52,403 bases of DNA from contig JAJDOF010000022.1 of NCBI GenBank assembly GCA_022340305.1, positions 1 through 52,403 on the forward strand. Direction: 5' to 3'. The notes under the pieces are model-generated. The model was not told the DNA's origin, did not search any database, and worked only from the letters and a program-made list of their open reading frames with translations. Positions 1 to 8,467 of the stretch are shown piece by piece (position 1 is the stretch's first letter; the number at the start of each line of letters is the position of its first letter). Source of the stretch: Gammaproteobacteria bacterium (GTDB lineage Bacteria; Pseudomonadota; Gammaproteobacteria; GCA-001735895). Position numbers and translations under genes: made by a program.

Positions 1-101
1 AGGCAGAAAATGCGATCGTAGTTGATTTCAGCGCTCAATCGGTTACCGCTGCCGGATATCCCGGTCGTTGGCCAGATTCAGGCAGGTCGATCCAGTGCAG
101 C

Positions 102-692
102 CTATTTTTTCGTTTTGGCAGATGTTTTCGCCACCAGCTTGCGGATTTTCGCGAGTTGTTGCTTTTCCCAACGCTCGCCGGCTGACAGCATCATCTTCGC
201 TTTTTGCTCACCGAGTTTCAGCAGGGCTTTTTCGCGTTTCAGGGCATTTTTCAGGTTTTCATTGAGTACGGCGATTTCGGCCTTTGCGGCAGCTTTTGCG
301 AGCTGGATTTCCTGCTTTGCCGCCTGGCGAACGCTCCTCAGCGCCGCTTTGGTTTCCCTGAGGTCTTCACGCAGTTTTTTCTGCAATGCCTGACGGCTGG
401 CAGATGCCACCTGGCGTTTGGATGCTGCCTTGTTGCGCTTCGGTGCTTTTCTGGTAGATGTTTTGGGGGCCGCTTTGCTGGCAGCACGCTTCGCGGAGGG
501 GGCGCTACTTTTCTTTGCCGCTACCCTGGGTCGCCGGACGGCGGGTTTGGCGACACTCGCTTTTTTGCTTGCTGCGGTTTTAGCTTTTACCGCGGGAGCC
601 GCTTTTTTGACTGCCTTTTTTTTGACTGTTGCTTTTTTACGGGAACTGCTTTTGCCGGTTGGAGTGGCAGTGGAATCGTCGGTGGTGGGCAT
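102..692 (-). CDS. Histone H1-like Lys/Ala-rich basic protein
   Basis: A 196-residue protein of strongly biased composition. Residues 15-100 are almost only Lys, Ala, Ser, Arg, Thr and Pro, with repeated KKA, KAA and AAKK units like bacterial histone H1 tails and AlgP-type proteins. Residues 100-190 are charged and helix-prone (Glu, Lys, Ala, Leu, Gln) and may form a coiled coil. There is no signal peptide or membrane segment. Such proteins bind DNA or RNA non-specifically through the basic tail, so a nucleoid or RNA-associated role is an inference from composition. It lies 263 bp downstream of the deaD-like helicase on the same strand. Low-complexity sequences vary in length between close relatives, so orthology cannot be claimed. 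I am confident that it is coding and only moderately sure of the role. Confidence 0.75.
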   Translation of the reverse strand: MPTTDDSTATPTGKSSSRKKATVKKKAVKKAAPAVKAKTAASKKASVAKPAVRRPRVAAKKSSAPSAKRAASKAAPKTSTRKAPKRNKAASKRQVASASRQALQKKLREDLRETKAALRSVRQAAKQEIQLAKAAAKAEIAVLNENLKNALKREKALLKLGEQKAKMMLSAGERWEKQQLAKIRKLVAKTSAKTKK

Positions 693-955
693 TATCGAGT
701 CCTGTGTTGTTGGTATTGAGCCCTAGAGTACTGAAAACAGATCACCGATAAAAGCAGAGATTGTCGCATGGTGTTGTTGCGATAGATGCCAGCGCATAAT
801 TCAGGTCCGGGTTGACTCAGGCCCTGAAGTGAAATGGAGTGATCAGTAGGTACCCGGTCCGGGTATTGCCGTAAGATTTTCTACCGGTTTTGTCACTCGG
901 CGATTTCAGCCTGATGATGTCCGTCGATGAGCCCTGAAAATTTGACCGCCTGATC

Positions 956-2854
956 TCACTTCTGCTTGCGGATACGTTTCGGCTTACCCTTGTCTTTTTT
1001 ATCCTTGTGTCTGACCTTGGGTCTGGCGCGCGGCGGTTTGTTGCCAGCGTCCGTGTCCCGGGTTTGTTTTCCACCCAGCAAAGAAATGTCCAGGCGCTGA
1101 CCGGAAACGCGAACCGGCTTGAGCGCGTTGAGTAATTCCTTCGGCATGTTCTCGGGCAGATCGACGACGCTGTATTCTTCGAATATGTTGATACGACCTA
1201 TGTGTTTACTGTCGATATTGGCCTCGTTGGCAATGGCGCCGACGATATTTCCTGGCATGACCTTGTGATTGTGTCCGACTTCGATGCGAAAGCGCTGCTT
1301 GCCGGCCTCGAGGGGATGGTCGTAGGCGTCGTCGGGATTGCGTCGTGGTTTACGGCTGTCGTCGTAGGTCGATTCGCCATCACGTCGTGGTTTACGATTG
1401 TCGGCGTAGGTTGACTCTGCGTCACGGCGAGGTTTACGTTTGTCGTCATGGGTCGCCCTCGATTTATCGCCGCGCGGTTTACGTTCGCGCGCGGAGTCGT
1501 CGAACTCGAATGCGCGCGCCGGCTTTTCATGTGACCTGGACAGCAGGAAGGGCGCGCTGCCCTGCAACTGTTTGGCCAGTGCAGCGGCGATGTCGAGCGT
1601 ATCGACTTCCTTTTCCTGCTGGTATTGCGTAACAAGGTCTTTGAACAGGCTCAGGTCTTCATCCGCCAGTGTATCGCTGATGCGTTGCTTGAATTTTTCG
1701 ATGCGGCGGTTATTGACCATGTCGGTCGACGGCAGTTGCATCAAATCAATTTTCTGGCGCGTTGCGCGTTCGATCGATTGCAGCATGCGTTGTTCGCGAG
1801 GCGCCACGAACAGAATGGCATCACCTTTGCGGCCAGCGCGACCGGTGCGGCCGATGCGGTGGACATAGGCCTCGGTGTCGTGCGGAATGTCGTAGTTAAT
1901 GACGTGGCTGATGCGTTCGACGTCGAGGCCGCGAGCGGCCACATCAGTAGCGACGAGGATGTCGAGTTTGCCGGCTTTCAACTGGGTGATGATGCGTTCA
2001 CGGTTTTTTTGCGCGATGTCGCCATTCAGCGCAACCGCGCGATAGCCACGCGCTTCGAGTTTTTCAGCGATTTCCAGCGTCGCCGTCTTGGTGCGCACGA
2101 ATACCAGCATCGCGTCGGTGGTTTCGGCTTCAAGTATGCGGGTCAACGCGTCGAGTTTGTGCGTGCCGCTTACCGGCCAGTAGCGCTGGCGAATGGTGGC
2201 GGCGGTGGTGGTCTTGAGCTCGATGGTAACTTCAACGGGATCACGCAGGTAACGTTTGGTGATGCGGCGGATCGCGGTTGGCATGGTCGCTGAAAACAAT
2301 GCGATCTGGCGGTCCTTCGGGGATTGCTCGAGCACCCACTCCACGTCGTCGATAAAGCCCATGCGCAGCATTTCGTCGGCCTCGTCCAGCACCAGCGTCT
2401 TCAGTTTGTCGAGCTTGATATTGCCGCGTCGCATGTGATCCATCACTCGACCCGGAGTGCCGACGATAACGTGTACGCCGCGCTGCAGCGCACGAATCTG
2501 GGTGCCGTATTCCTGTCCACCGTATACCGGCAGTACGTGGAAGCCCTTCGTCTTCGAAGCATAGGACTGGAATGCCTCGGCAACCTGAATCGCCAGTTCA
2601 CGCGTTGGCGCAAGCACCAGTACCTGTGGCGTAGTCAGTTTCAGGTCGAGATTGGACAGCGTTGGCAGGGCAAAGGCGGCTGTCTTGCCGGTGCCGGTCT
2701 GGGCCTGTCCGAGAACGTCGCGACCCTCCAGCAGTAACGGAATGGTCTGTGCCTGAATCGCGGTCGGTAACTCGTAACCGAGGGCTTCTAACGCCTTCAG
2801 CAACGGTGCCTTCAACGCCATTTGCGCAAAGCTTGTGGGGGTATCGTCAGACAT
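956..2854 (-). CDS. deaD: DEAD-box RNA helicase, DeaD/CsdA type
   Basis: This 632-residue ATP-dependent RNA helicase is about the length of E. coli DeaD/CsdA, which acts in ribosome assembly and mRNA turnover, especially in the cold. Visible motifs are Walker A AQTGTGKT (51-58), PTRELA (83-88), TPGR, DEAD (157-160), SAT (188-190), and in the second RecA domain VATDVAARGLD and HRIGRTGRAG. After the core comes a low-complexity linker with three 14-residue repeats (468-509), then a DbpA-type RNA-binding domain (about 515-590, containing GNIVGAIANE) and a Lys/Arg-rich tail rich in KDKK and KPKR. The start is the first Met (MSDDTPTSF). Domain content and length favour DeaD over RhlE, RhlB or SrmB. 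Confidence 0.95.
   Translation of the reverse strand: MSDDTPTSFAQMALKAPLLKALEALGYELPTAIQAQTIPLLLEGRDVLGQAQTGTGKTAAFALPTLSNLDLKLTTPQVLVLAPTRELAIQVAEAFQSYASKTKGFHVLPVYGGQEYGTQIRALQRGVHVIVGTPGRVMDHMRRGNIKLDKLKTLVLDEADEMLRMGFIDDVEWVLEQSPKDRQIALFSATMPTAIRRITKRYLRDPVEVTIELKTTTAATIRQRYWPVSGTHKLDALTRILEAETTDAMLVFVRTKTATLEIAEKLEARGYRAVALNGDIAQKNRERIITQLKAGKLDILVATDVAARGLDVERISHVINYDIPHDTEAYVHRIGRTGRAGRKGDAILFVAPREQRMLQSIERATRQKIDLMQLPSTDMVNNRRIEKFKQRISDTLADEDLSLFKDLVTQYQQEKEVDTLDIAAALAKQLQGSAPFLLSRSHEKPARAFEFDDSARERKPRGDKSRATHDDKRKPRRDAESTYADNRKPRRDGESTYDDSRKPRRNPDDAYDHPLEAGKQRFRIEVGHNHKVMPGNIVGAIANEANIDSKHIGRINIFEEYSVVDLPENMPKELLNALKPVRVSGQRLDISLLGGKQTRDTDAGNKPPRARPKVRHKDKKDKGKPKRIRKQK
1328..1453 (-). 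repeat. Three 42-bp in-frame tandem repeats in the helicase linker
   Basis: Three imperfect tandem copies of 42 bp encode 14-residue units: THDDKRKPRRDAES, TYADNRKPRRDGES and TYDDSRKPRRNPDD. They lie in the linker between the helicase core and the RNA-binding domain. Each unit has an acidic-aromatic start and a KPRR basic core, resembling the RG/R-rich disordered tails of RNA chaperones. Units this similar at DNA level could expand or contract by slippage without a frameshift. Confidence 0.85.
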
Positions 2855-3195
2855 CGGTGGCTACGGGATTAAAGCGGGCGCGCATTGTAGCGGTTTGCGG
2901 CCTGATTTTCACTCTTTATTAGCAGGCATAAAGCGATCTGCAGCACAGACCCCTGCCAATGACTTCCCGCGTGGCTAGACCCGGTGCGCCGTTTCGAAGC
3001 CGGCAATCTGGCGTGCGTACCTGAAATCACGGAACAGGTCCATGTCGGCGGCGCCAAAACCGGCGGGTAACACCCCCGCGTCTCACCGTTGCAGCTTGTT
3101 ACCAGGCACTGCTCGCAGCGGCATCGCCGTCAGTTTCAGGCTGGGGTACACGATAATACCCGTAGCCGGTATTCGTTGGCGTCACCTACGCCACT
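2855..3195. other. Intergenic stretch with a possible gene remnant
   Basis: No convincing gene is present. On the minus strand a short open stretch (2975-3073, GTG start, 32 codons) reads like the C-terminus of a soluble protein, including MDLFRDFRYARQIAGFETA, and ends at a TAG. It has no clear ribosome binding site, and a TGA lies in frame three codons before the GTG. It may be a remnant of a lost gene or chance. Confidence 0.25.
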
Positions 3196-3708
3196 TCAGT
3201 CAATTTCGATGTGACTTTGCACAGACACCGCCCGGGTAATGTCAGCACCAACCGGAGAATGCTGCTCCACCCAATGCACCAGGGCTTCAATCTGTTCGCG
3301 GCTGACACCGCTGGCGCCGATCTTGAAGAAAAGATGCATTGCAGAAGAGCCGGGCGATATGCCTTCGTCGAGAAACATGCCGCGCCCATCGGAGCTGGCT
3401 TCGACACGAACTTCGATACTGTCGAGTTGCAGACCGAGTCGCGCGGCGCGTATGGCGAGCAGGGTAGCGTCGCAACTCGCCAGCGCCGCTCGCAGATGCC
3501 AGCCGGGAGAGTTAGCCGTGGCGCCGCCACCGACATGCGCCGGCATGTCGGTATAAATGCTATCGCCCTGGGGGGATTCGATGCGACACCTGAGCCCGCT
3601 GACGATGGTTGCAGTTGCCGGGGCGTCAGCCTGTGGACCCGGATCGGATTGCGACTGTAAATAGTTTTCGACGTTTTCAACAGCCTTTCCGATTTCGACG
3701 TCGCTCAT
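3196..3708 (-). CDS. OsmC/Ohr-family protein
   Basis: A 170-residue OsmC-fold protein. Family members reduce organic peroxides with a pair of cysteines. The OsmC pattern is visible: the GGGATANSPGW loop (60-70), helix LRAALASCDATLLAIRAARLG with Cys79, and a later helix with HWVEQHSPVG. The second conserved Cys, usually in an xCPV context, is replaced by Ser151, so classical two-Cys peroxidase activity is doubtful. A longer reading from 3738 is possible, but the ATG at 3708 has a strong AAGGAG about 8 nt upstream and is chosen. The gene stands alone between deaD and a secreted protein. The protein may bind a small molecule or use another thiol; Cys41 is the only other cysteine I see. Confidence 0.85.
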   Translation of the reverse strand: MSDVEIGKAVENVENYLQSQSDPGPQADAPATATIVSGLRCRIESPQGDSIYTDMPAHVGGGATANSPGWHLRAALASCDATLLAIRAARLGLQLDSIEVRVEASSDGRGMFLDEGISPGSSAMHLFFKIGASGVSREQIEALVHWVEQHSPVGADITRAVSVQSHIEID

Positions 3709-3874
3709 GCTTTTTGCTCCTTGGTACAGGGCCTTCAAAATACTCGAACCGGTATCAATTTAACAACTGAAATATCGCCAGCGAACTCTGTTTGGGGCTA
3801 CCGCCTGCGCATATTGCTGGTGCATTGGCAGTAGCGCGTCGATAATCGGAGTTGCTTGCGCTAAAAAACGCCGG

Positions 3875-4387
3875 CTACTCGGCCCGGTACCTCAACACAC
3901 CCCTGGCGTGTAACGATTGGCGCTGATAAGTGCCGATGCTGATCTCGACGGCAATATCGCCCGGCTCGACGTGAAAGCCGATGGTTTTGAGGTCGCATAG
4001 CAAGTCCATGTGCGAATCGTCATTGATATCCTGCTGTCGGCAGAGATTCTTGTCAGACTTGCCCACCAGGTTTTGCGACACCGCGCGCAGCTTGAGGGTG
4101 CGGGGGTTGAGGTCGGTGACGTCGAAGGCTGCCGATCCCAGTATGGCGATCGGAATCACGCGTTGGGTGACGAGATTCACAGTGTTATCGGGGTTGCCCG
4201 GCAGCAGGTCGATGGTCATGGTCCCGGGGCCCGGTGCAGTAGTCAACAAGTGGGAACTCGCCAGGGATGCAGTAGACGCAAGGCACAGCACTGCGCTGAC
4301 AAGCGTCATTGCCGCCAGCGCGCGGATTTTCCCGGCTATCGCCGTTACAGCCGATATGCGGTTAACAGTTGTGTTCGGTTCTTTCAT
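3875..4387 (-). CDS. Secreted protein of unknown function
   Basis: A 170-residue hypothetical protein if translated from the ATG at 4387 (MKEPNTTVNR); an upstream in-frame start at 4450 adds 21 residues. A hydrophobic stretch (about 20-45, ALAAMTLVSAVLCLASTASLAS) looks like a signal peptide with an Ala-Ser cleavage site. The mature part contains TIDLLPGNPDNTVNL, then VIPIAILGSAAFDVTDLNP, and near the end GDIAVEISIGTY. This pattern of an IxPG-N start, PVAILG core and predicted beta strands is common in secreted multidomain proteins of uncertain function. Here a single module forms the whole protein, with two cysteines. It is probably exported to the periplasm or beyond. No enzyme motif is seen. 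Confidence 0.65.
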   Translation of the reverse strand: MKEPNTTVNRISAVTAIAGKIRALAAMTLVSAVLCLASTASLASSHLLTTAPGPGTMTIDLLPGNPDNTVNLVTQRVIPIAILGSAAFDVTDLNPRTLKLRAVSQNLVGKSDKNLCRQQDINDDSHMDLLCDLKTIGFHVEPGDIAVEISIGTYQRQSLHARGVLRYRAE

Positions 4388-4527
4388 TGAATTGACTCGG
4401 TGATTGCTGTTGGCGCTTGGCTCGCGGCCCGCGAACCGCCACACTGCCATCTGTATTAACGAAGATAACAGTGGTAGTCAACCAGAATACCAGTAATTGT
4501 CCGTGCAATGGGTGATTGCTAAATAGG

Positions 4528-4533
4528 TATACT
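4528..4533 (+). promoter_or_regulatory. Possible -10 element with very short leader
   Basis: TATACT lies 19 bp upstream of the ATG of the FAD oxidoreductase. If used, it would give a leader of only about 12 nt, which fits the lack of a clear Shine-Dalgarno sequence before that ATG. No good -35 box is present at normal spacing. Confidence 0.3.
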
Positions 4534-4552
4534 GTCCCCTGATTTCAAATGG

Positions 4553-5866
4553 ATGACTGCAAATAACATGCTTTTTCCGACAGACGGTCATGGTTGGGCC
4601 GAATTACTGGAGCCGCGACAGCCCCGTCCTGCGCTCGTTGCTGACAAACGGGTTGCGTGGACGGTAATCGGCGCCGGGCTGACGGGTCTTGCCTGTGCGC
4701 GCCGCCTTGCCACATTGCATCCCGACCAGGAAATCCTGCTACTCGATGCGCGTTGCGTGGGGCAGGGGGCCTCGGGACGGAATTCCGGCTTTGCCGTTGC
4801 CACCAGCCAGTTCAACGGTGGTTTTGATCCAGGGCAAATGGAAAATTACCGGCGTGTCAATCGCATCAACCGTGCCGGCCTGGATCTGCTCGACGCCCAG
4901 GTGGCCGCAAACGGTATCGACTGCCAGTGGCGCCGCGATGGTTTTATTCACACCGCGGTCGATCAGGTGGCGTTGCGCGAGTACGATTTTTTCCGGCGTT
5001 ACCTGGAGGCGCTCGAGATCGACCATGTCGTGCTCGATGCCGGCGATCTGCAGACACGCCTTGGTAGCTCGCTTTACCGGGCCGGAATTGCGATCGGCGA
5101 TGGAGCGCTGGTACAGCCGGCGGCACTGGTCCGCGGGCTTGCCGATAGTCTGCCGGCCAATGTGCGATTGCACGAGCAAAGTCCGGTGCTGGAGATTATC
5201 GATGGCCAGCCTTTGAGGTTGCGGCTGGCCGCTGCCATGGTTACCTGTGACAAGGTCATCGTCGCCACCAATTACGAGGCACCCGCACTCGGCTTGTTGC
5301 GGCGCTACCTTATCGGCAGTACGCTGGCGGGCAGTTTCACGCGTGTGCTGACCGCTGCAGAGCGAGCCAGTCTCGGCAGCCTGCCAGAATGGGGCGCAAT
5401 CTCGTTACACAGCGGCGGCGCCACCATACGCCTGACCAGTGACGGTCGCATCAAGATCCGTAACACCGCGGAATATCATGGCGCCCGCTTGCTGAGCGAC
5501 GCCGAGCTCAGTGCACGCCAGGCGACGCACCGTGCCGGTTTTGAAAAGCGCTTTCCACAGCTGGCCCGGGTGCCGTTCGAATACGCCTGGTCGGGCGTCG
5601 AGGGCATTACCGCCAATGGCACCAACTTCTTCGGACGGCAACGCGATAATCTGTATTTCGCCGGCGGTTATAACGGCTCCGGTGTGAGCCGCGGTACCGC
5701 CTTCGGCACAGCCATCGCAGACTACGCCAGCGGTAACACTACGCCGACGGTCAGCGACTGCCTGGCGTCCGTACCGGGGGCCTGGATACCGCCGCGCCCC
5801 CTGCTCGATATCGGCGCCTTTTTCAAGGTCCGCTCACGCTTCAAGGGTGTCGGCCGCGACCGTTAG
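4553..5866 (+). CDS. FAD-dependent amine/amino-acid oxidoreductase (DAO family)
   Basis: A 437-residue flavoprotein of the D-amino-acid oxidase/glycine oxidase superfamily. The FAD-binding Rossmann motif VIGAGLTGLACARRLA is at about 37-52, followed by an acidic strand end (LLLDA) and the GQGASGRNSGF segment typical of PuuB/OrdL-like oxidases. A C-terminal YFAGGYNGSGVSRGTAFG forms the second FAD contact. Relatives oxidise gamma-glutamylputrescine, sarcosine or other secondary amines; the substrate cannot be read here. The gene is alone on its strand, converging with only 1 bp spacing on the DUF2058 gene. There is no strong Shine-Dalgarno sequence, and a TATACT box nearby suggests a very short leader. 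The family is secure, the substrate unknown. Confidence 0.9.
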   Translation: MTANNMLFPTDGHGWAELLEPRQPRPALVADKRVAWTVIGAGLTGLACARRLATLHPDQEILLLDARCVGQGASGRNSGFAVATSQFNGGFDPGQMENYRRVNRINRAGLDLLDAQVAANGIDCQWRRDGFIHTAVDQVALREYDFFRRYLEALEIDHVVLDAGDLQTRLGSSLYRAGIAIGDGALVQPAALVRGLADSLPANVRLHEQSPVLEIIDGQPLRLRLAAAMVTCDKVIVATNYEAPALGLLRRYLIGSTLAGSFTRVLTAAERASLGSLPEWGAISLHSGGATIRLTSDGRIKIRNTAEYHGARLLSDAELSARQATHRAGFEKRFPQLARVPFEYAWSGVEGITANGTNFFGRQRDNLYFAGGYNGSGVSRGTAFGTAIADYASGNTTPTVSDCLASVPGAWIPPRPLLDIGAFFKVRSRFKGVGRDR

Positions 5867-5867
5867 C

Positions 5868-6434
5868 TTACCAGGTGAGATCGTCGGGGATCTTGTAGTC
5901 GGCGTAGGGGTCGTCCTCAGCGCTGCTGCTGTCATCCTGCCGGTTCAACTCGATTACCGTTTCGGGATCGCGTTCGGCTATCTTGCGTGCTACCTCCATG
6001 GGGACTAGTTCGAATCTGCGGCCTTCATTGGCCACTACCGTGGTGACGATGGCGAGACGACCTCCGGTGAGCAGATTCTTTTCGGTTTCACCGATGAAAA
6101 TTTTCTTGATTTTTTTGCGATAGACGAAGCTATAGGGGATCTCACCCTTGCTGCGATCGACTTTATTGGTTTCGATTAGCTGCTTTACCTGGGCGGCGAT
6201 CGCTTTCTGTTCGAACGCCTGTTTGCGCTTCTCGTTGAGCGCGTTATCGCGCGCTACCCGTTCTGCCTGGCGCTTCTGCGCGGCCACTTTGGCGGGATCC
6301 ACTTTCTTTGCTGCAGATTTGCCGCCCGACTTGCGCGCGTGGTTGACGCGTTTCTGTTTTTCCTTGAGGGCCTGCTTGGCGCGGCTTTCATCGACGAGGC
6401 CGGCCTTGAGCAATTGTTCCTGTAATGATGACAT
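5868..6434 (-). CDS. DUF2058 (YaiL-like) nucleoprotein/polynucleotide-associated protein
   Basis: A 188-residue DUF2058 protein starting MSSLQEQLLKAGLVDESRA. The start at 6434 is clear because this N-terminus is the family hallmark; an open extension up to 6680 overlaps the upstream methyltransferase gene and has no family similarity. Residues 20-100 are highly charged (KQKRVNHARK, then KKVDPAKVAAQKRQAERVAR), probably a basic coiled coil. The C-terminal half has YSFVYRKKIKKIFIGE, then RLAIVTT and FELVPMEVARKIAERDP, and ends with an acidic tail (DDPYADYKIPDDLTW). Function is not established; members have been called nucleoproteins. It follows the methyltransferase gene by 32 bp on the same strand, so co-transcription is likely. 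Confidence 0.9.
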   Translation of the reverse strand: MSSLQEQLLKAGLVDESRAKQALKEKQKRVNHARKSGGKSAAKKVDPAKVAAQKRQAERVARDNALNEKRKQAFEQKAIAAQVKQLIETNKVDRSKGEIPYSFVYRKKIKKIFIGETEKNLLTGGRLAIVTTVVANEGRRFELVPMEVARKIAERDPETVIELNRQDDSSSAEDDPYADYKIPDDLTW

Positions 6435-6466
6435 GGTGATTGACCTGGTTTTGAATCGACAGGGTA

Positions 6467-7039
6467 TCAGGCTTTTTGCGCGACGACACGGGCGCTGGCG
6501 ACCTGGCCGCCCTCGGCAATCGCTGTGATGGACTCTTCGTAAAGCAGCAGATTGAGCGACGACACGGCCTCGCGTAATGCGCCGGGCGCCACGCGAAAGT
6601 TCGGGTTGCCCGGTCCGATGACTTCCTGTTCGCAGTACAGGTGTTCCTCGCAGATCAGGAAACCGCCCGGCACCAGGCAATCACACAGCTGTCTGATCAG
6701 TTCAAGCTTGACGTACCACAGCACCACGATCAGGTCATAGTTGCGCGCGAAGGCATAGGGTTCGTCGAGATCATGCTCGATACAGTTGACCTCAAGCCTC
6801 TTTGCAGCCGCTTTTTGCGCGGTTTGTTGCAGCCCCACGTGAGAAATGTCGATCGCATCGACTTGAAACCCGGCCTGGGCCAGGTAAATCGCATTACGTC
6901 CGGCCCCGCTGGCCACGTCCAGCGCTTTGCCCACGGGAATATTCGGCAGCCAGTCGCGCAGCAGGTCGACCGGGTTGGTCTTGCGGTAGCTGTCCTCGGC
7001 GTAGCGCTGGTTCCACTTGTTTCGATCTTCTGTGCTCAT
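6467..7039 (-). CDS. Class I SAM-dependent methyltransferase (TehB-like)
   Basis: A 190-residue SAM methyltransferase. Motif I is ALDVASGAGRNAIYLAQ (about 38-55), the acidic ribose-binding position follows in QVDAIDISHVGL, and motif IV is DLIVVLWYVK. The N-terminus WNQRYAEDSYRKTNP and the compact size match the TehB/thiopurine-like group often annotated as tellurite-resistance methyltransferases. The substrate is unknown; relatives methylate small thiols, tellurite or other small molecules. It is divergent from the cupin gene and lies upstream of the DUF2058 gene, probably in the same transcript. The first ATG (MSTEDRNKW) is used. The gene is complete. Confidence 0.88.
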   Translation of the reverse strand: MSTEDRNKWNQRYAEDSYRKTNPVDLLRDWLPNIPVGKALDVASGAGRNAIYLAQAGFQVDAIDISHVGLQQTAQKAAAKRLEVNCIEHDLDEPYAFARNYDLIVVLWYVKLELIRQLCDCLVPGGFLICEEHLYCEQEVIGPGNPNFRVAPGALREAVSSLNLLLYEESITAIAEGGQVASARVVAQKA

Positions 7040-7136
7040 GTTGGCTGCCCGGGCTGTCGCTTGTGATGTTCAAGCGTTCCAGTTTAACCGATTATGCAGG
7101 CGCAATGAATCTATCCGCTAATCGATATGGCTGGTT

Positions 7137-7142
7137 TATAAT
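7137..7142 (+). promoter_or_regulatory. Consensus -10 box upstream of cupin gene
   Basis: A perfect TATAAT sits 41 bp before the cupin ATG at 7184, between the divergent methyltransferase and cupin genes. No recognisable -35 hexamer is at 16-18 bp, so it would be a weak or activator-dependent promoter. Confidence 0.4.
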
Positions 7143-7183
7143 GGCCGTCTTTGTACACTCATCACAGCCCTGAGATCGAGCAC

Positions 7184-7594
7184 ATGCACAGTACCGACAA
7201 CGAGAAACCCTGGCAGTTCGTGCACAGCGAGGCGGCCGAGGCCGACTGGACGCAGGGAATGCGAGCCATATTCGAATACCGTGACCTCGGCATCGAAGCC
7301 GGCACTAACGGCGATTACGTGGCGCATGTCATTCGCGCCAACGGTGCTCAGGAGGGCGATCAGATCCATGAATGGCACGTGCATGACTGCCGTTTCCAGA
7401 TGGTGTATATCCTCAGGGGCTGGGCCACTTTCGAGTACGAAGGGGTTGGTCTGCGTACCCTGCGCGCCGGCGATTGCATCAACCAGGTGCCATTACTCAG
7501 ACACCGCGAAATAGAATGTTCGACGGACCTCGAGATACTCGAAATCGTTTCGCCCGCCAACTTCGAAACCCGCGTGGTCGAGGCGCCCCGGTGA
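7184..7594 (+). CDS. Single-domain cupin protein
   Basis: A 136-residue small cupin. Motif 1 is HEWHVHDCRFQMVYILRG with closely spaced histidines suited to metal binding; motif 2 is GDCINQVPLLRHREIE. The last strands (LEILEIVSPANFETR) complete the double-stranded beta-helix. Small cupins include metal-dependent dioxygenases, isomerases and sugar-binding regulators; nothing selects among these. An upstream in-frame TTG at 7151 is possible, but the ATG at 7184 lies better behind the TATAAT at 7137. The gene is followed after 33 bp by the TerB-like membrane protein, likely in one transcript. Confidence 0.85.
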   Translation: MHSTDNEKPWQFVHSEAAEADWTQGMRAIFEYRDLGIEAGTNGDYVAHVIRANGAQEGDQIHEWHVHDCRFQMVYILRGWATFEYEGVGLRTLRAGDCINQVPLLRHREIECSTDLEILEIVSPANFETRVVEAPR

Positions 7595-7627
7595 TGAAAC
7601 TGGAGAGTCGAGCGCAAGCGGATCGCC

Positions 7628-8467
7628 ATGCCGGATAGAGCAGAAATCGATGGCTTCGATGGCATCGATACGATTGTTGCCGAGCCGCTCAAGTTCAAGG
7701 TGAAACTCGCCATCGGCGAGGACGCCTACACCTCGTTGCGAGTCAAGAATGCAGTGGTGCAGGTCTGGGATGTCGCGGGTGTCGCCACCACGGCAGCCGT
7801 GGTGGCGAAATCGTCGCTGGTGGCATCTACCTTTTTTGCACCGACCGGTCTGCTCGCGGCTATCGGCATTGGTGCCGCGGTGACGCCAATCGGCTGGGTG
7901 GTCGCCGCCGGCGTGGTGAGCGGCGGCGCCTGGTTTGGTATTACCCGGCATCTAAAGAAAGCCTCCGCGAGCAAGGTAACCGTGGTGCCGAATTTCATCA
8001 ATACCCCGCTCGACGTACTGGCGCTTGGCCTGTTCGACCTGATGGTGCCGCTGGCGCTCAGGGTGGCTGCAGTCGATGGGCGTATCGAAGCGGCTCGTCG
8101 GCAACAGGTCGACGATTATTTTGTCGGCGAATGGGGCTACGATGCGAATTTTGTCGATGCCGGCATACGGCACCTCGAAGCCAGCCTGGCTGAACTGTCG
8201 GTGCGTGAACTGGCGCAGACCATGGCCGAGTTTGCGAGCCAGAATCGCGACTGTAATTTCAGTATGATGTCGCAGGAAATTCTCGACTTTTTGCGACACA
8301 TTGTGGCGTCGGGTGCCGCGGTCGATCCGCGTGAAGAGCAAGCCATTTCAGAAATTGAAAGCATTTTCAAATCGGCCAGTCGATTCTCGCTGCGGCGTAA
8401 ATTGCATGCCGCCTGGGCCATGCTCAGAGAGAGGTCAGGCCGATTGATATCGCGGCGCAAAGCATGA
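7628..8467 (+). CDS. Membrane-associated protein with TerB-like helical domain
   Basis: A 279-residue protein. The middle (about 48-105) is a long Ala/Gly/Val-rich hydrophobic region with PTGLLAAIGIGAAVTPIGWV, probably one or two membrane segments. After a basic linker (RHLKKASASK) the C-terminal half contains LRVAAVDGRIEAARRQQVDDYF, which matches the acidic-helix pattern of TerB/DjlA-N domains, the metal- or partner-binding module of tellurite and stress proteins. The tail is basic (RRKLHAAW, SRRKA). It follows the cupin gene by 33 bp. A TehB-like methyltransferase next door makes a metal or xenobiotic stress theme tempting, but this is circumstantial. An EcsC-type assignment is the alternative. 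Confidence 0.7.
   Translation: MPDRAEIDGFDGIDTIVAEPLKFKVKLAIGEDAYTSLRVKNAVVQVWDVAGVATTAAVVAKSSLVASTFFAPTGLLAAIGIGAAVTPIGWVVAAGVVSGGAWFGITRHLKKASASKVTVVPNFINTPLDVLALGLFDLMVPLALRVAAVDGRIEAARRQQVDDYFVGEWGYDANFVDAGIRHLEASLAELSVRELAQTMAEFASQNRDCNFSMMSQEILDFLRHIVASGAAVDPREEQAISEIESIFKSASRFSLRRKLHAAWAMLRERSGRLISRRKA

Noticed and set aside
1440-2293. Long plus-strand frames inside deaD
   Set aside because: They lie antisense to a certain helicase gene and have no family similarity; codon structure of the helicase leaves these frames open by chance.
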